A DNA stretch of 64,000 bases from Robertmurraya sp. FSL R5-0851 (GCF_038002965.1 NZ_JBBOOE010000001.1:4569001-4633000); one strand, 5' to 3'; counted from the stretch's first letter, positions 8,801 through 17,369 are shown. A program made the numbers and translations. Notes: generated by a model from the sequence alone, not told the origin.

Positions 8801-9850
8801 TTATTCAATAATCTGGTTTCCTGCCGCCTTCATCAACCGGTTCATAATCGCCTCTCCTACACCGGTAGAAGGAAACATTTCACTAAAGATGATATCTACT
8901 TCTCTTTGATCGAACGATCGTAACACATCATATAAAGAGCTTGCCACAGTCGCAAGATTTTCTCTTGTTCCACAGAAAATCACTGCATCTGCTTGATAAA
9001 AGCCCTCATTTTCTGTCGTCGTTAACACGCCAACCTTTCGACCTTCAAGTTTTTCCTTATTAATCAGTTGCTGAAGTTTGTCACGGTCCCCTTTTACTAA
9101 AAAAAGAGGAGATTTTGGGGCATAATGACGATACTTCATGCCCGGTGATTTTGGTGCTTCGTTCTGATCCTTAAGAGCTGGGTCCACTTGAACCGTACCT
9201 ACTACTTCCTCAAGCTCGTCCCTTGTCACTCCACCCGGGCGTAGGATAATCGGAATCTCTTCTGTACAATCAATAACGGTTGATTCTACTCCAACTCCTG
9301 TCGCTCCTCCGTCCACAATGCCAGCGATTCTTCCATTTAAATCCTCTAGCACATGTGACGCTTTCGTGGGACTCGGTTTTCCTGAACTGTTCGCGCTTGG
9401 CGCTGCAATAGGAACTCCCGCTTCTTTAATCACTGCTAGAGCAACGGGATGATTGGGCATCCTTACTGCCACTGTGGATAAACCCGCTGTTGCTAACTGT
9501 GACAATTCAGAGCTCTTTTTTTCAAAGATGATTGTAAGCGGGCCCGGCCAAAACTGGTTCATTAGTTTGGTAGCCTTGTCTGGAATATGTGTAACAAATT
9601 CATTCAGTTGGTCCCTGTCAGCAATGTGAATAATTAGTGGATTATCGCTCGGGCGACCCTTTGCTTCATATATTTTGTGAATCGCTTTATCCGAATGGGC
9701 ATTTCCTCCGAGTCCGTATACCGTCTCCGTAGGAAATGCAACCACTTCATTTTCTCTTAAAAGTGATGCCGCCTGTGTGATTTGTGGATAGTTTTTTGGA
9801 TTATCCACATTTTTATCCACTGACCATAGCTTTGTTTGTATGTTTTCCAC
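8801..9850 (-). CDS. ywlC: L-threonylcarbamoyladenylate synthase (Sua5/YwlC)
   Basis: 349 aa: an N-terminal YrdC domain (about 15-210) plus the C-terminal Sua5 domain. It makes threonylcarbamoyl-AMP from Thr, bicarbonate and ATP, the first step of tRNA t6A37 synthesis. Visible family features are AFPTETVYGLGGNA, KGRPSDNPLIIHI and PSANSSGKPSPT, and the linker SPGMKYRHYAPKSPL before the Sua5 domain. GTG start at 9850 with GGGAGAAA upstream at a slightly long spacing. The first 70 bases of the gene overlap a cluster of DnaA boxes that continues into the upstream gap. Confidence 0.95.
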   Translation of the reverse strand: MENIQTKLWSVDKNVDNPKNYPQITQAASLLRENEVVAFPTETVYGLGGNAHSDKAIHKIYEAKGRPSDNPLIIHIADRDQLNEFVTHIPDKATKLMNQFWPGPLTIIFEKKSSELSQLATAGLSTVAVRMPNHPVALAVIKEAGVPIAAPSANSSGKPSPTKASHVLEDLNGRIAGIVDGGATGVGVESTVIDCTEEIPIILRPGGVTRDELEEVVGTVQVDPALKDQNEAPKSPGMKYRHYAPKSPLFLVKGDRDKLQQLINKEKLEGRKVGVLTTTENEGFYQADAVIFCGTRENLATVASSLYDVLRSFDQREVDIIFSEMFPSTGVGEAIMNRLMKAAGNQIIE

Positions 9851-10013
9851 CTTGAGTATTTCTCCCTATTTTTCTTGTAATACGTAAGAAAGTATAAAAG
9901 AAGATGGTGTATAACTCAAGTTTTATCCACAAATTGTGTACAACATTTGCTATTTTGTGGGTAACTTTGTGGATTAATCCAGTTTTAACTCCATAAACAA
10001 CGAGTTATCCACA
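9783..10013. promoter_or_regulatory. DnaA-box cluster between ywlC and ywlB
   Basis: Three perfect TTATCCACA boxes are at 9801-9809, 9923-9931 and 10005-10013. One-mismatch boxes are at 9783-9791 (minus), 9813-9821, 9956-9964 (minus) and 9968-9976 (minus). A further one-mismatch box lies at 10314-10322. DnaA-box clusters outside oriC, which bind DnaA stably and affect initiation timing, are known in B. subtilis. My recollection is that ywlC-ywlB is one of the reported loci, which would make this a conserved site. Binding here is inferred from sequence only. Confidence 0.75.
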
Positions 10014-10423
10014 GTTAAGATATGTTGCACATGAGCGGACTCAAATATTTTCTGATGCAGTGCTTTCTTTTCCACCTGTTGAAAACCCATCATCTCGAAA
10101 AATTGGACAGATCCCTTTTTATTTGTGGCTAAATACAATGATTGCATCTGTTTATCCTTTGCCAATAAGAGCATTTGTTCAAAAATTAACAGCAATTCCT
10201 TTTCACTCGCCTGTGATGTGATCGCTAAAGAGCGTAACAATCCGACCGGTCCATGCGGTTCGATTCCAAGAGTCGCTTCTATATTTCCAGCTTCGTCTTC
10301 TAATAGAAGAAAATAATCCACAGCCTCTTCTACTCCATCTGTTCCCAAGTTAGCCTTCTCTAAAAAGTTTACTAGTTTCTTTACATCCTCTACTTGTGCA
10401 CAACGAACCATCGTTTCCACCAA
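9974..10423 (-). CDS. ywlB: YwlB, GNAT-like acetyltransferase-related protein
   Basis: 149 aa. The pattern VRCAQVEDVKKLVNFLEKAN at the start and FFEMMGFQQVEK in the middle (the GNAT beta6 region, 'FYeklGF') points to the GNAT fold. The acetyl-CoA loop is weakly conserved, so enzyme activity is uncertain. Start is ambiguous: GTG at 10423 (AGAGGTG 5 nt upstream) or ATG at 10411 (GGTGG 5 nt upstream). Position between spoIIR and ywlC is as in B. subtilis. The substrate is unknown. Confidence 0.8.
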   Translation of the reverse strand: MVETMVRCAQVEDVKKLVNFLEKANLGTDGVEEAVDYFLLLEDEAGNIEATLGIEPHGPVGLLRSLAITSQASEKELLLIFEQMLLLAKDKQMQSLYLATNKKGSVQFFEMMGFQQVEKKALHQKIFESAHVQHILTVDNSLFMELKLD

Positions 10424-10561
10424 ATCACCTCTATTTTTTTTCTTGTTACTCTATGAATATGAAAAGGTAGAAAAAGTAGAACTAGATTTGGGGATAATTT
10501 TTTGCACGTAGATATTGATTGCAACGTCGGATGGAATCCGAGAATTTTTACATCATAAAAA

Positions 10562-10586
10562 AGATGCAACCACTGCAGTTGCATCT
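10562..10586 (-). terminator. Terminator of spoIIR
   Basis: AGATGCAAC and GTTGCATCT form a perfect 9-bp stem. On the minus strand it is followed by TTTTTTATG, 7 nt past the spoIIR stop. Confidence 0.88.
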
Positions 10587-10592
10587 CACTTC

Positions 10593-11264
10593 TCATGAAA
10601 AGATCTTAGCCCAAAGCTCTACAAGGAAAAACTTCACTTCCACTTCTTTTTCATCCTTCTTTTCCTCTACGAACACTGGCTCTTTTGCTTCTTTAGCTCC
10701 AACTTTTTGTTCCTCCACTTTTACCTCTTGCTCATCTGCCTCATCGACACCTTCTTTAACTGCTACTGAGTTCGAAAAATCAAGGAAACATAGAGGGGGG
10801 AATAACACGCACCACCAGTTGGCTCCTTCCCCTTCACCAAGTGTGATCAATACTGCTTCATACTCACCTGCTGGATACAAGAACTCACCATATAACTTCG
10901 TTGGAAACTCTACTTTTCCGAAATCGGTTTTTACGCTTTGGTCGGATCCATTCTTTTCTAGTACTTCTTCTGCAATCGCCTTAATTTCTGGTAAGCGTGA
11001 TTGAATTAAGTCGCGGGCTGCTTCTACGGAAGTTAATTCTGCTACCCATTCGGTGATTGCTGCGTTTACTTCATCTCGAACTTCTCGCTTAAGCTCTTGA
11101 TCTACTTCTAAGTCACTGTTTGCTAGAATTCGTAAGCGAATGGCTTCATTCGGAATGACGATCGCTTCGTTGGCGGTGACTTCATTTTTTGGTATGTATA
11201 GACTTAATATGGTTCCTATGGATAATATGATTATATATAATTTCGCAAGTGTTTTTGTTTTCAT
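10593..11264 (-). CDS. spoIIR: Stage II sporulation protein R
   Basis: 223 aa. A signal peptide (about residues 1-31) is followed by the conserved SpoIIR domain with IPNEAIRLRILANSD, KLYGEFLYPAGEYEAVLITLG and GANWWCVLFPPLCFLDF. A charged Lys/Glu linker and the C-terminal VKFFLVELW end it. In the family, SpoIIR is made in the forespore, crosses into the intermembrane space and triggers SpoIIGA to process pro-sigma E. A candidate sigma-F promoter lies upstream, as expected. Length matches the B. subtilis protein. Confidence 0.96.
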   Translation of the reverse strand: MKTKTLAKLYIIILSIGTILSLYIPKNEVTANEAIVIPNEAIRLRILANSDLEVDQELKREVRDEVNAAITEWVAELTSVEAARDLIQSRLPEIKAIAEEVLEKNGSDQSVKTDFGKVEFPTKLYGEFLYPAGEYEAVLITLGEGEGANWWCVLFPPLCFLDFSNSVAVKEGVDEADEQEVKVEEQKVGAKEAKEPVFVEEKKDEKEVEVKFFLVELWAKIFS

Positions 11265-11291
11265 TTACTAGCACCATCCCTTCACTATCAA

Positions 11292-11321
11292 CAGTGTGGA
11301 CAAGAGATGTTCATCTTAAAC
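11292..11321 (-). promoter_or_regulatory. Candidate sigma-F promoter of spoIIR
   Basis: On the minus strand GTTTA (11317-11321) matches the -35 consensus GywTA. A 15-nt spacer leads to GTCCACACTG (11292-11301), a partial match to the sigma-F -10 element. It lies 28 nt before the start codon. spoIIR is sigma-F dependent in B. subtilis. Confidence 0.5.
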
Positions 11322-11362
11322 TAGTAAATTGAAAAAAATAATAGAAAAGCAGTCTGGTTAGA

Positions 11363-11480
11363 TTTGCGCTGCGGCTGGACGCTTTCCGCGGGCGGGGCCG
11401 AGCCGCTTCCCTCGCTTCGCTCAGTCCAGGGTCTCGACTATCCCGCTTTTCCCGCAGGAGTCGCCAGCCTCCGCTCCAAT
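11363..11480. repeat. GC-rich dispersed Bacillaceae intergenic repeat
   Basis: This stretch is far richer in G and C than its surroundings. Its complement reads as the familiar pattern GGAGCGGAGGCTGGCGACTC, then CCTGCGGGAAAAGCGGGA, and ends in CCGCGGAAAGCGTCCAGCCG. I recognise very similar sequence from intergenic regions of many Bacillus-like genomes. CTGGACGC and GCGTCCAG-type pairings and repeated CGCTTCGCT-like words suggest strong folding. It sits between the prmC terminator and the spoIIR promoter. Function is unknown. Confidence 0.65.
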
Positions 11481-11510
11481 CAATTTAATAGAGTTCTTTT
11501 TATCGTAAAA

Positions 11511-11543
11511 AATGACTCAACCAGCAACACCTGTTGAGTCATT
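11511..11543 (-). terminator. Terminator of the prfA-prmC transcript
   Basis: AATGACTCAAC and GTTGAGTCATT form a perfect 11-bp stem with an 11-nt loop. It is followed by TTTTTTACG on the minus strand. Confidence 0.9.
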
Positions 11544-11550
11544 TCCAAAA

Positions 11551-12411
11551 TTAAAATCCAATTTCTGCAAATACCATTCGGTCCTTACCATTGATATCGT
11601 ATACGACCTCTACCAATGCAGTTGGGAATGTTTGTTGGAGCATTCCACAGACTGCTTCGGATTGTCCGGCTCCGATTTCAAATCCCACTAGTGCTTTGTT
11701 TTTTATCACTTGAGGAAGTTCATTCATGAAGCGGCGATACAAGTCTAAGCCGTCTTTTCCCGCAAATAAGGCTCGGTGTGGTTCGTGCTTTGTCACAACG
11801 ACTGACATTTCCTTCTCATCTCCAAGTGGAATATATGGAGGGTTAGAGAGAATCACATCAAATTTTTCTCCTGACTCGATAAATGGCAAGAGCAGGTCTC
11901 CTTGTGAAAATTCAACTTTAGCTCCAAGCTCTTCTGCATTTTTTCGAGCAACTTCGAGAGAAGGCTCAGCAATATCGGTTGCTGTCACCTGTAAAGCGGG
12001 ACGCTCAAGCTTCATCGTAATCGCGATTGCTCCACTTCCAGTTCCGATATCAACCAACTGAACCTGCTCCTCACCGAACAACCTTTTTATACGATCTAAT
12101 GCACCATACACTAACTCTTCGGTTTCCGGTCTTGGAATCAACACCTCTTGGTTAACGGAAAAACGACGGCCGTAAAACTCTTCATAACCGATCATGTATT
12201 GAACAGGAATTCCCTCGCCATGCTTTTTTACTGACTCCACAAACTGCTCCCATATTGCTTCTTCGACCACATCATGTAAACTCGCCAAAAGGCTTGACCG
12301 TGACATATTCATATAATGACGAAGCAATAATTCCCCGGCATTTTCGTCGCGGCTTTGCTCCTTTAAAAAAGAAGAAGCCCAAGCGAGGGCTTCGAACACT
12401 TTTTTACTCAT
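11551..12411 (-). CDS. prmC: Release factor glutamine methyltransferase PrmC
   Basis: 286 aa from the ATG at 12411, which overlaps the end of prfA by 8 nt. It methylates the glutamine of the GGQ motif in peptide release factors, using S-adenosylmethionine. The SAM loop ([12 protein letters not shown]) and the substrate-binding NPPY motif (SNPPYIPL) are intact, and the N-terminal helical domain is present. Translational coupling with prfA, its substrate's gene, is seen directly as overlap and is the conserved arrangement. Confidence 0.95.
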   Translation of the reverse strand: MSKKVFEALAWASSFLKEQSRDENAGELLLRHYMNMSRSSLLASLHDVVEEAIWEQFVESVKKHGEGIPVQYMIGYEEFYGRRFSVNQEVLIPRPETEELVYGALDRIKRLFGEEQVQLVDIGTGSGAIAITMKLERPALQVTATDIAEPSLEVARKNAEELGAKVEFSQGDLLLPFIESGEKFDVILSNPPYIPLGDEKEMSVVVTKHEPHRALFAGKDGLDLYRRFMNELPQVIKNKALVGFEIGAGQSEAVCGMLQQTFPTALVEVVYDINGKDRMVFAEIGF

Positions 12412-13477
12412 TAGATGCTTCTTCAAGCTTTCTTGATTGTTCTTCCACAATTAACGCTTCAAGTACTTCATCAAGCTTTCCTTGTAAAATTTGATCAAGC
12501 TTTTGAATCGTTAACCCGATGCGGTGGTCAGTCACACGGTTTTGCGGGAAATTATACGTACGGATACGCTCAGAACGGTCACCCGTTCCTACCGCCGATT
12601 TACGAACTTGGTCGTACTCTGCTTGTGCTTCACGTTGGAATTTATCGTACACGCGGGCACGAAGTACCTTCATCGCCTTTTCCTTGTTCTTAATTTGTGA
12701 CTTCTCGTCTTGACACGAAACGACAACTCCTGTTGGAATATGCGTTAAACGAACGGCTGACATCGTTGTATTAACGGACTGTCCACCCGCACCACTTGAT
12801 GCGAAGGTATCTGTACGAATATCTTTGTCGTGAATCTCTACTTCTAGTTCCTCTGCTTCTGGTAAAACAGCAACCGTTGCTGTTGATGTATGAATACGTC
12901 CGCCAGATTCTGTTTCCGGAACACGCTGTACGCGGTGAGCACCATTTTCGAACTTCAACTTCGAGTAGGCACTAGTTCCGTTAATCATAAAAATGATTTC
13001 TTTATAGCCACCAACGCCCGTCGTGTTAGCATCCATCACTTCTGTTTTCCAGCCTTGCGATTCCGCATATCTAGAATACATACGGTACAGGTCACCTGCG
13101 AATAAGGCAGCTTCATCTCCACCAGCCGCTCCACGAATTTCCATGATAACGTTTTTGTCATCGTTCGGGTCCTTCGGAATCAACAAGATACGTAGACGAG
13201 CTTGAAGCTCTTCCATGCGGTCTTCTAATTCACTTAATTCTTCCTTTACCATTTCACGCATATCTGCATCAAGCTTTTCTTCAAGCATCGCTTTTGCGTC
13301 TTGAAGCTGCTCTTTTACATCTTTATACTCACGATACGCTTCGACAGTTGCAGATAAATCTGACTGCTCCTTCGAGTACTCGCGTAATTTTTTAGAATCA
13401 TTTACGATCTCTGGGTCACTTAAAAGCTCGTTCAGCCTTTCATAGCGATCCTCTACTGATTGAAGACGATCAAACAA
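12404..13477 (-). CDS. prfA: Peptide chain release factor 1
   Basis: 357 aa. It reads UAA and UAG stop codons on the ribosome. The catalytic GGQ is in [21 protein letters not shown], and a PxT-type anticodon region ([16 protein letters not shown]) precedes it. First gene of the prfA-prmC unit. It starts 138 nt from the left end of the second insertion sequence, so its promoter must lie in that gap or inside the element. Confidence 0.97.
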   Translation of the reverse strand: MFDRLQSVEDRYERLNELLSDPEIVNDSKKLREYSKEQSDLSATVEAYREYKDVKEQLQDAKAMLEEKLDADMREMVKEELSELEDRMEELQARLRILLIPKDPNDDKNVIMEIRGAAGGDEAALFAGDLYRMYSRYAESQGWKTEVMDANTTGVGGYKEIIFMINGTSAYSKLKFENGAHRVQRVPETESGGRIHTSTATVAVLPEAEELEVEIHDKDIRTDTFASSGAGGQSVNTTMSAVRLTHIPTGVVVSCQDEKSQIKNKEKAMKVLRARVYDKFQREAQAEYDQVRKSAVGTGDRSERIRTYNFPQNRVTDHRIGLTIQKLDQILQGKLDEVLEALIVEEQSRKLEEASNE

Positions 13478-13642
13478 AGTCCTTCACCTCTTATATTAGT
13501 CACGCGTGGTTACACGCTAGTTATTCCGAATCAAAAACTCAAATCTATAAGTGCTTAACATTTCTATTATAGTATAGGTGAAACACCTCGTCAAAACCAT
13601 CCTCCCCATAGAAAAATAGACTCTCGGCATTCGCCGAGTTAG

Positions 13643-13668
13643 ATGGTACAAGGATTTTCTTGTACCAT
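13643..13668 (+). terminator. Outward-shielding terminator at the left end of the second IS
   Basis: ATGGTACAAG and CTTGTACCAT form a perfect 10-bp stem with a 6-nt loop, followed by TTTTTATTT on the plus strand. It would stop transcripts entering the element toward the transposase gene. Confidence 0.8.
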
Positions 13669-13831
13669 TTTTATTTGATTCCTCCTACTTTTAGTAGGGG
13701 GATGTTTCACGTTTTATAAGAAGAATTGGAAATTCCTCAGTGAAATTTTGTTGATTTTTTTGTCGAAAATACTTGACTTTTTGAAAACACCACAATAATC
13801 GCCGGCGAAGGGATTTATTTCCTTATAAACC

Positions 13832-15349
13832 GTGAATTGGGGTGTTGAGGTGAAGCCAACTGTCGTTAGTCATGAAGATTACCAAAACTTCGTTTTAGAA
13901 CAATTAAGAAAGCATTACTCTGGTAACGTCCTTACTATTGTAAATAATGATTGGCCCATTATTTACAAGTTATGGATCACTGACCTTTCTCAGATTACCT
14001 CGTGGCTTCGGAGCTCTTATTCGAATAAAGGTCCGGAGCCTCGTGATCCGTCTTCTATGATGCGCTCTTACCTTTTGCTTCTTTTGGCTAAACCAACTCT
14101 CAGTATTACTGAATGGGTTGATGAATTGTATCGAGTGCCTTTCTATGCCATCATGAGTGGCTTTGAACCGGGGAAAGTTCCTGGTATAGGGACTTTCTAC
14201 GATTTTTTCCACCGTTTATGGGGAAGGGATAACGCTAATATAAAACCCAATATCAAACCGAAACGCCAAAAAAAGAAAAAGAAGAAACCCAAGAAAGGCG
14301 AAAAAGCGTCCCCATCAAGTCCAGGTATAGTTAGAAAGTTAATCGATCGTTTTTTTCGTTATGATGCTAAGAAAAAAGTGCTGCCAAGCGATCGATTATT
14401 TGAATTATTTCAATCTCAATTTCTCCATGTATCAGCGAACCTAGGCTTACTCGGAGACTTGGACGCTCTAGGGGTTGTCGGAGACGGTACCCCGATTGAA
14501 ACGGCTAGATTTCCAAGAAGCAAGCGTACTTGTGAATGCAGTGCCCAAGGACTAACGAATTGTAACCATCCTCGTCATTATTCCCAACCTGACATCGACT
14601 CAGGGTGGGACAGTTCACGGGAACGCTACTTCAACGGATACCATCTCTACATGTTATCCACTAGCGACAGTCGATACGACCTACCCTTGTATCCAAGACT
14701 TCAACCAGCTTCCCGGCATGATTCTGTCAGTCTTGTTGCCAGTTCTATTGAATTTTCGCAACGCACTACCTTGGGCACAATTGGTAAGATTCTCTTGGAT
14801 GCTGCTCATGATGCGGAACCTATTTATGAATTGCTAGATCATTATAATATCGAGCCTTTCATTGATCTGAATGTTCGAACCAAGAAAAATTTCAGCACTG
14901 AAAGCGATATACAAATATCTCCCGAAGGGACACCAATTTGTTCTGCAGGGTTAAAAATGAAGCCCAATGGTTTTGATAAATCCAAAAACCGGCAGAAATG
15001 GAGATGTCCACTCGCATGCGGCACAAAAATTACTTGTGAGAATCCCTGTTCTAAAGCTAAATACGGTCGAACATTTCATACATTCCGGAAGGACAACCTT
15101 CGGTTGTTTACTAAGACTCCGAGAACGTCTGAAAAGTGGAAGCTAACTTATAAGCGTCGTACATCTGTAGAACGGTCGAACAAACGTGAAAAGGTTGATT
15201 ATCATTTAGAATTAGGTCGTCATCGTTCCACGAAAATGTGGTACATTCGGACTTATGCCATTATGATGTGCCAACATATTGATGCTTGGTACGACGTTAA
15301 AAAAGAAAAGCTGAATCTCGAAAATGTCATTTTTAAAAAGTCTGCTTAA
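13832..15349 (+). CDS. DDE transposase (IS4/IS1182-like)
   Basis: 505 aa from a GTG at 13832; a second in-frame GTG at 13850 (VKPTVVSHEDYQNF) is an equally possible start. A helical N-terminal region is followed by a very Lys-rich linker (about residues 147-165) and a DDE domain. The first Asp is in GVVGDGTPIE, the second in LLDAAHDAEP, and the Glu in RTSVERSNKRE. A cysteine-rich insert (CECSAQGLTNCNH) lies after the first Asp. No frameshift is seen. Family assignment is by general pattern only. Confidence 0.85.
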   Translation: MNWGVEVKPTVVSHEDYQNFVLEQLRKHYSGNVLTIVNNDWPIIYKLWITDLSQITSWLRSSYSNKGPEPRDPSSMMRSYLLLLLAKPTLSITEWVDELYRVPFYAIMSGFEPGKVPGIGTFYDFFHRLWGRDNANIKPNIKPKRQKKKKKKPKKGEKASPSSPGIVRKLIDRFFRYDAKKKVLPSDRLFELFQSQFLHVSANLGLLGDLDALGVVGDGTPIETARFPRSKRTCECSAQGLTNCNHPRHYSQPDIDSGWDSSRERYFNGYHLYMLSTSDSRYDLPLYPRLQPASRHDSVSLVASSIEFSQRTTLGTIGKILLDAAHDAEPIYELLDHYNIEPFIDLNVRTKKNFSTESDIQISPEGTPICSAGLKMKPNGFDKSKNRQKWRCPLACGTKITCENPCSKAKYGRTFHTFRKDNLRLFTKTPRTSEKWKLTYKRRTSVERSNKREKVDYHLELGRHRSTKMWYIRTYAIMMCQHIDAWYDVKKEKLNLENVIFKKSA

Positions 15350-15507
15350 TCATTTTTAAAAATTTTATAAGCAAGGCTTATTTGGTATGCATTTTTTTGA
15401 AAAAGGAAATGAAAAAAAGGAATTTTCATCGAATCGAAGCTAATTTCCAGTTATTTTTTTACAAATCCCATAAAAATGACTTAGTTATTCCGAGAGTCTA
15501 TAAAAAT

Positions 15508-15530
15508 AACATGCCCTTTGGGACATGTTA
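15508..15530 (-). terminator. Terminator of the YlaJ/YhcN-type lipoprotein gene, T-run joined to the IS
   Basis: AACATGCC and GACATGTT pair with one mismatch around CTTTGG. On the minus strand ATTTTTAT follows, and its end is the terminal repeat of the second IS. Confidence 0.75.
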
Positions 15531-15971
15531 TGAGCGGTCTTCTTTGACCTGTACCTCGATTTCATAACGTGGGACAGCCTTGATGAGTTTTTTGTGTAAT
15601 CGCGCTTCGGCATCCACTCGTTCCTGACGTGACATCTGCCCTTTTTTATAAGCGGTCACCCACAGACGATTTCCATTCACCCAAATCGATCCTGCTTCGA
15701 ACTCATCGGTTGCATTCACCGTTTCTCTCGCTTTATCAATATAACCATCGTAATCCACTCGGCCACCATCGGTATTTAAAAAGTTTGGATTTTGATCGCC
15801 TCGTTGCCACCCTCTTGACTGGGTATTATCCTGCCCAGTATCTTTATTAGCAACAAACGACCTTCCCGCACGATCCTCCTGCTGATCAGACAAGCCTTTC
15901 GGATTATTATTACAAGCCGCTAAAACCAAAACCGTCAAAAGTATAAAAAGCCATCTTTTCACTGTCAACAC
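15528..15971 (-). CDS. YhcN/YlaJ-family sporulation lipoprotein
   Basis: 147 aa. Residues 1-20 are a lipoprotein signal peptide with the lipobox LAAC (Cys20). The rest is hydrophilic and fits the YhcN/YlaJ family: DGYIDKARETVNATDEF, VWVNGNRLWVTAYKK-like spacing and EARLHKKLIKAVPRYEIEV. Members are found in the inner spore membrane in Bacillus. The length and the DNPN/TDGG region look more like YlaJ than YhcN, but this is a judgement by eye. It stands alone between tdk and the IS. Confidence 0.8.
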   Translation of the reverse strand: MLTVKRWLFILLTVLVLAACNNNPKGLSDQQEDRAGRSFVANKDTGQDNTQSRGWQRGDQNPNFLNTDGGRVDYDGYIDKARETVNATDEFEAGSIWVNGNRLWVTAYKKGQMSRQERVDAEARLHKKLIKAVPRYEIEVQVKEDRS

Positions 15972-16046
15972 CTCCTATGGATAGTGTTGCAATCGCCTTT
16001 TGAAATTACTCTCGCTAATTATTTCCGGTTGCTCTTTTAACCAAAA

Positions 16047-16070
16047 ATCCACCCTACACATAGGGTGGAT
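16047..16070 (-). terminator. Terminator of tdk
   Basis: ATCCACCCTA and TAGGGTGGAT form a perfect 10-bp stem with a 4-nt loop. TTTTTGG follows on the minus strand. Confidence 0.9.
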
Positions 16071-16077
16071 ACAAATT

Positions 16078-16698
16078 TTATAATTTCGACTGTGTAAAAT
16101 CCGCTCGTTCAATTACATTTGGTGATTTGGGAACTTGATGGTGGTGGCGACAGCGCGGTTCGTATGCTTCTGATGCACCTACCAAGATAATTGGATCATC
16201 GTAGGAGGCTGGCTCTCCGTTAATAAGTCTTTGCGTTCGACTTGCAGGTGATCCACAAACCGCACATACGGCTTGCAGCTTTGTGACTAGCTCGGCAATA
16301 GCCATTAATGCTGGCATGACAGTAAATGGCTCACCACGGAAGTCTTGATCCAAACCTGCAGCAACCACACGATGACCGCTATCCGCTAAGTGCTGAATCA
16401 CTTTTACTACTTCCTCATCGAAAAATTGGACTTCATCAATGGCAATCAAATCAATTTCAGGATCAATATGCTGAAAAATCTCTGTTGAATGGGCAATTGG
16501 ACGCGCAATAAACGATGTGCCATTGTGAGAGACAACAGCTTCATCGCTGTATCTATTATCAATTTTCGGTTTAAAAACGGCAATGTTTTGTTTGGCAAAC
16601 TGGGCTCTTCTGACGCGGCGAATCAGTTCTTCTGACTTCCCAGAGAACATGCTACCACAAATCACTTCTACCCAACCATGGTGCTTCATTACATACAT
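16078..16698 (-). CDS. tdk: Thymidine kinase
   Basis: 206 aa, type II (TK1-like). It phosphorylates thymidine to dTMP for salvage. The P-loop GSMFSGKS is at residues 15-22, the DExQF motif is [10 protein letters not shown], and zinc ligands are CAVCG plus a C-terminal CRHHH. Transcribed alone, downstream of rpmE as in B. subtilis. Confidence 0.96.
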   Translation of the reverse strand: MYVMKHHGWVEVICGSMFSGKSEELIRRVRRAQFAKQNIAVFKPKIDNRYSDEAVVSHNGTSFIARPIAHSTEIFQHIDPEIDLIAIDEVQFFDEEVVKVIQHLADSGHRVVAAGLDQDFRGEPFTVMPALMAIAELVTKLQAVCAVCGSPASRTQRLINGEPASYDDPIILVGASEAYEPRCRHHHQVPKSPNVIERADFTQSKL

Positions 16699-16885
16699 AA
16701 ACGGCCTCTCCTTCCGCTTCGCTCTCTATTTTAAAGTAGACAGTTTTCACATAAATTATCCTATCACTGTCTCACTATGTACGTTCATTTTCATAATGGC
16801 TGTTTTCACATAGATAGCCGTTAAAATCCTAAAGCCGATTTTAACGCGGAAACAAACTATTTTGCGCTTGAAATTAAGAATACAA

Positions 16886-16979
16886 GCTCTTTTCTTACAA
16901 TTTGAGTCCATTTTGCTACGAATTTTAGCTCAATCAAGCATTTTCCATCTCCAAAAGCAATGAAGTTTAGAAAAGAGCC
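16886..16979. repeat. Interrupted inverted repeat in the tdk-rpmE gap
   Basis: The gap 16699-16987 has no gene. GCTCTTTTCT (about 16887-16896) is matched by AGAAAAGAGC about 70 nt later. A smaller perfect hairpin, GTTAAAATC / GATTTTAAC, lies at about 16821-16845. These may be folded RNA in the tdk leader or remnants of a small repeat. A tdk promoter must also lie here but none stands out. Confidence 0.4.
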
Positions 16980-16987
16980 TCATAAAA

Positions 16988-17021
16988 AAACAGGCAAGGT
17001 CTGAAATCTTCTTGCCTGTTT
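16988..17021 (-). terminator. Terminator of rpmE
   Basis: AAACAGGCAAG and CTTGCCTGTTT form an 11-bp stem 11 nt after the rpmE stop. TTTTATG follows on the minus strand. Confidence 0.88.
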
Positions 17022-17031
17022 CTTTTTCTTA

Positions 17032-17241
17032 TTAGTTTGTAGCTTTGATTCCGTATTTCTTGTTGAAACGGTCAACACGTCCGCCTGCTTCAGCAAACTT
17101 TTGACGTCCTGTGTAGAATGGATGACATTCTGAGCAAGTTTCGATACGAAGTTCTTTCTTTACTGAACCAGTTTCGAATGTGTTGCCACATGCACAAGAT
17201 ACCGTTACTTTTTTATAGTTAGGATGAATTCCTTCTCTCAT
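17032..17241 (-). CDS. rpmE: Ribosomal protein bL31, zinc-binding (C+) form
   Basis: 69 aa. Four zinc-ligand cysteines (CACG and CSEC) mark the C+ type, as opposed to the zinc-free YtiA type. It is part of the 50S subunit and also serves as a zinc store in Bacillus. ATG start after a GGAGATGAAAGG-like site. A sigma-A-like promoter is visible upstream, so it has its own transcript separate from rho. Confidence 0.96.
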   Translation of the reverse strand: MREGIHPNYKKVTVSCACGNTFETGSVKKELRIETCSECHPFYTGRQKFAEAGGRVDRFNKKYGIKATN

Positions 17242-17325
17242 TACCTTTCATCTCCTTTTGCCCTGAGTCGTTCGAAACAGAGTTATTCATACACACTTGG
17301 TGTAATGGAAAAACACACTGATGTT

Positions 17326-17354
17326 ATTATAACAAGCAGGGAATGGTTTTGCAA
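17326..17354 (-). promoter_or_regulatory. Sigma-A promoter of rpmE
   Basis: On the minus strand TTGCAA (17349-17354), a 17-nt spacer and a perfect TATAAT (17326-17331) are present. The predicted start is about 75 nt upstream of the gene. Confidence 0.7.
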
Positions 17355-17369
17355 CATGGGATTTATTCC

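Larger units (their letters stand above)
13616..15501 (+). mobile_element. Second insertion sequence, bounded by 12-bp perfect terminal inverted repeats
   Basis: ATAGACTCTCGG at 13616-13627 is matched by its exact complement at 15490-15501, giving an element of about 1.89 kb. AAAA lies on both sides and may be a 4-bp target duplication, but the sequence is too simple to be sure. Just inside the left end is a plus-strand terminator that would shield the transposase from outside transcription. The right end abuts the T-run of the terminator of the neighbouring lipoprotein gene. Confidence 0.85.

Noticed and set aside
9783..10013. Chromosomal replication origin
   Set aside because: DnaA boxes are present, but dnaA, dnaN and an AT-rich unwinding region are not. 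An accessory DnaA-binding cluster explains the data better.
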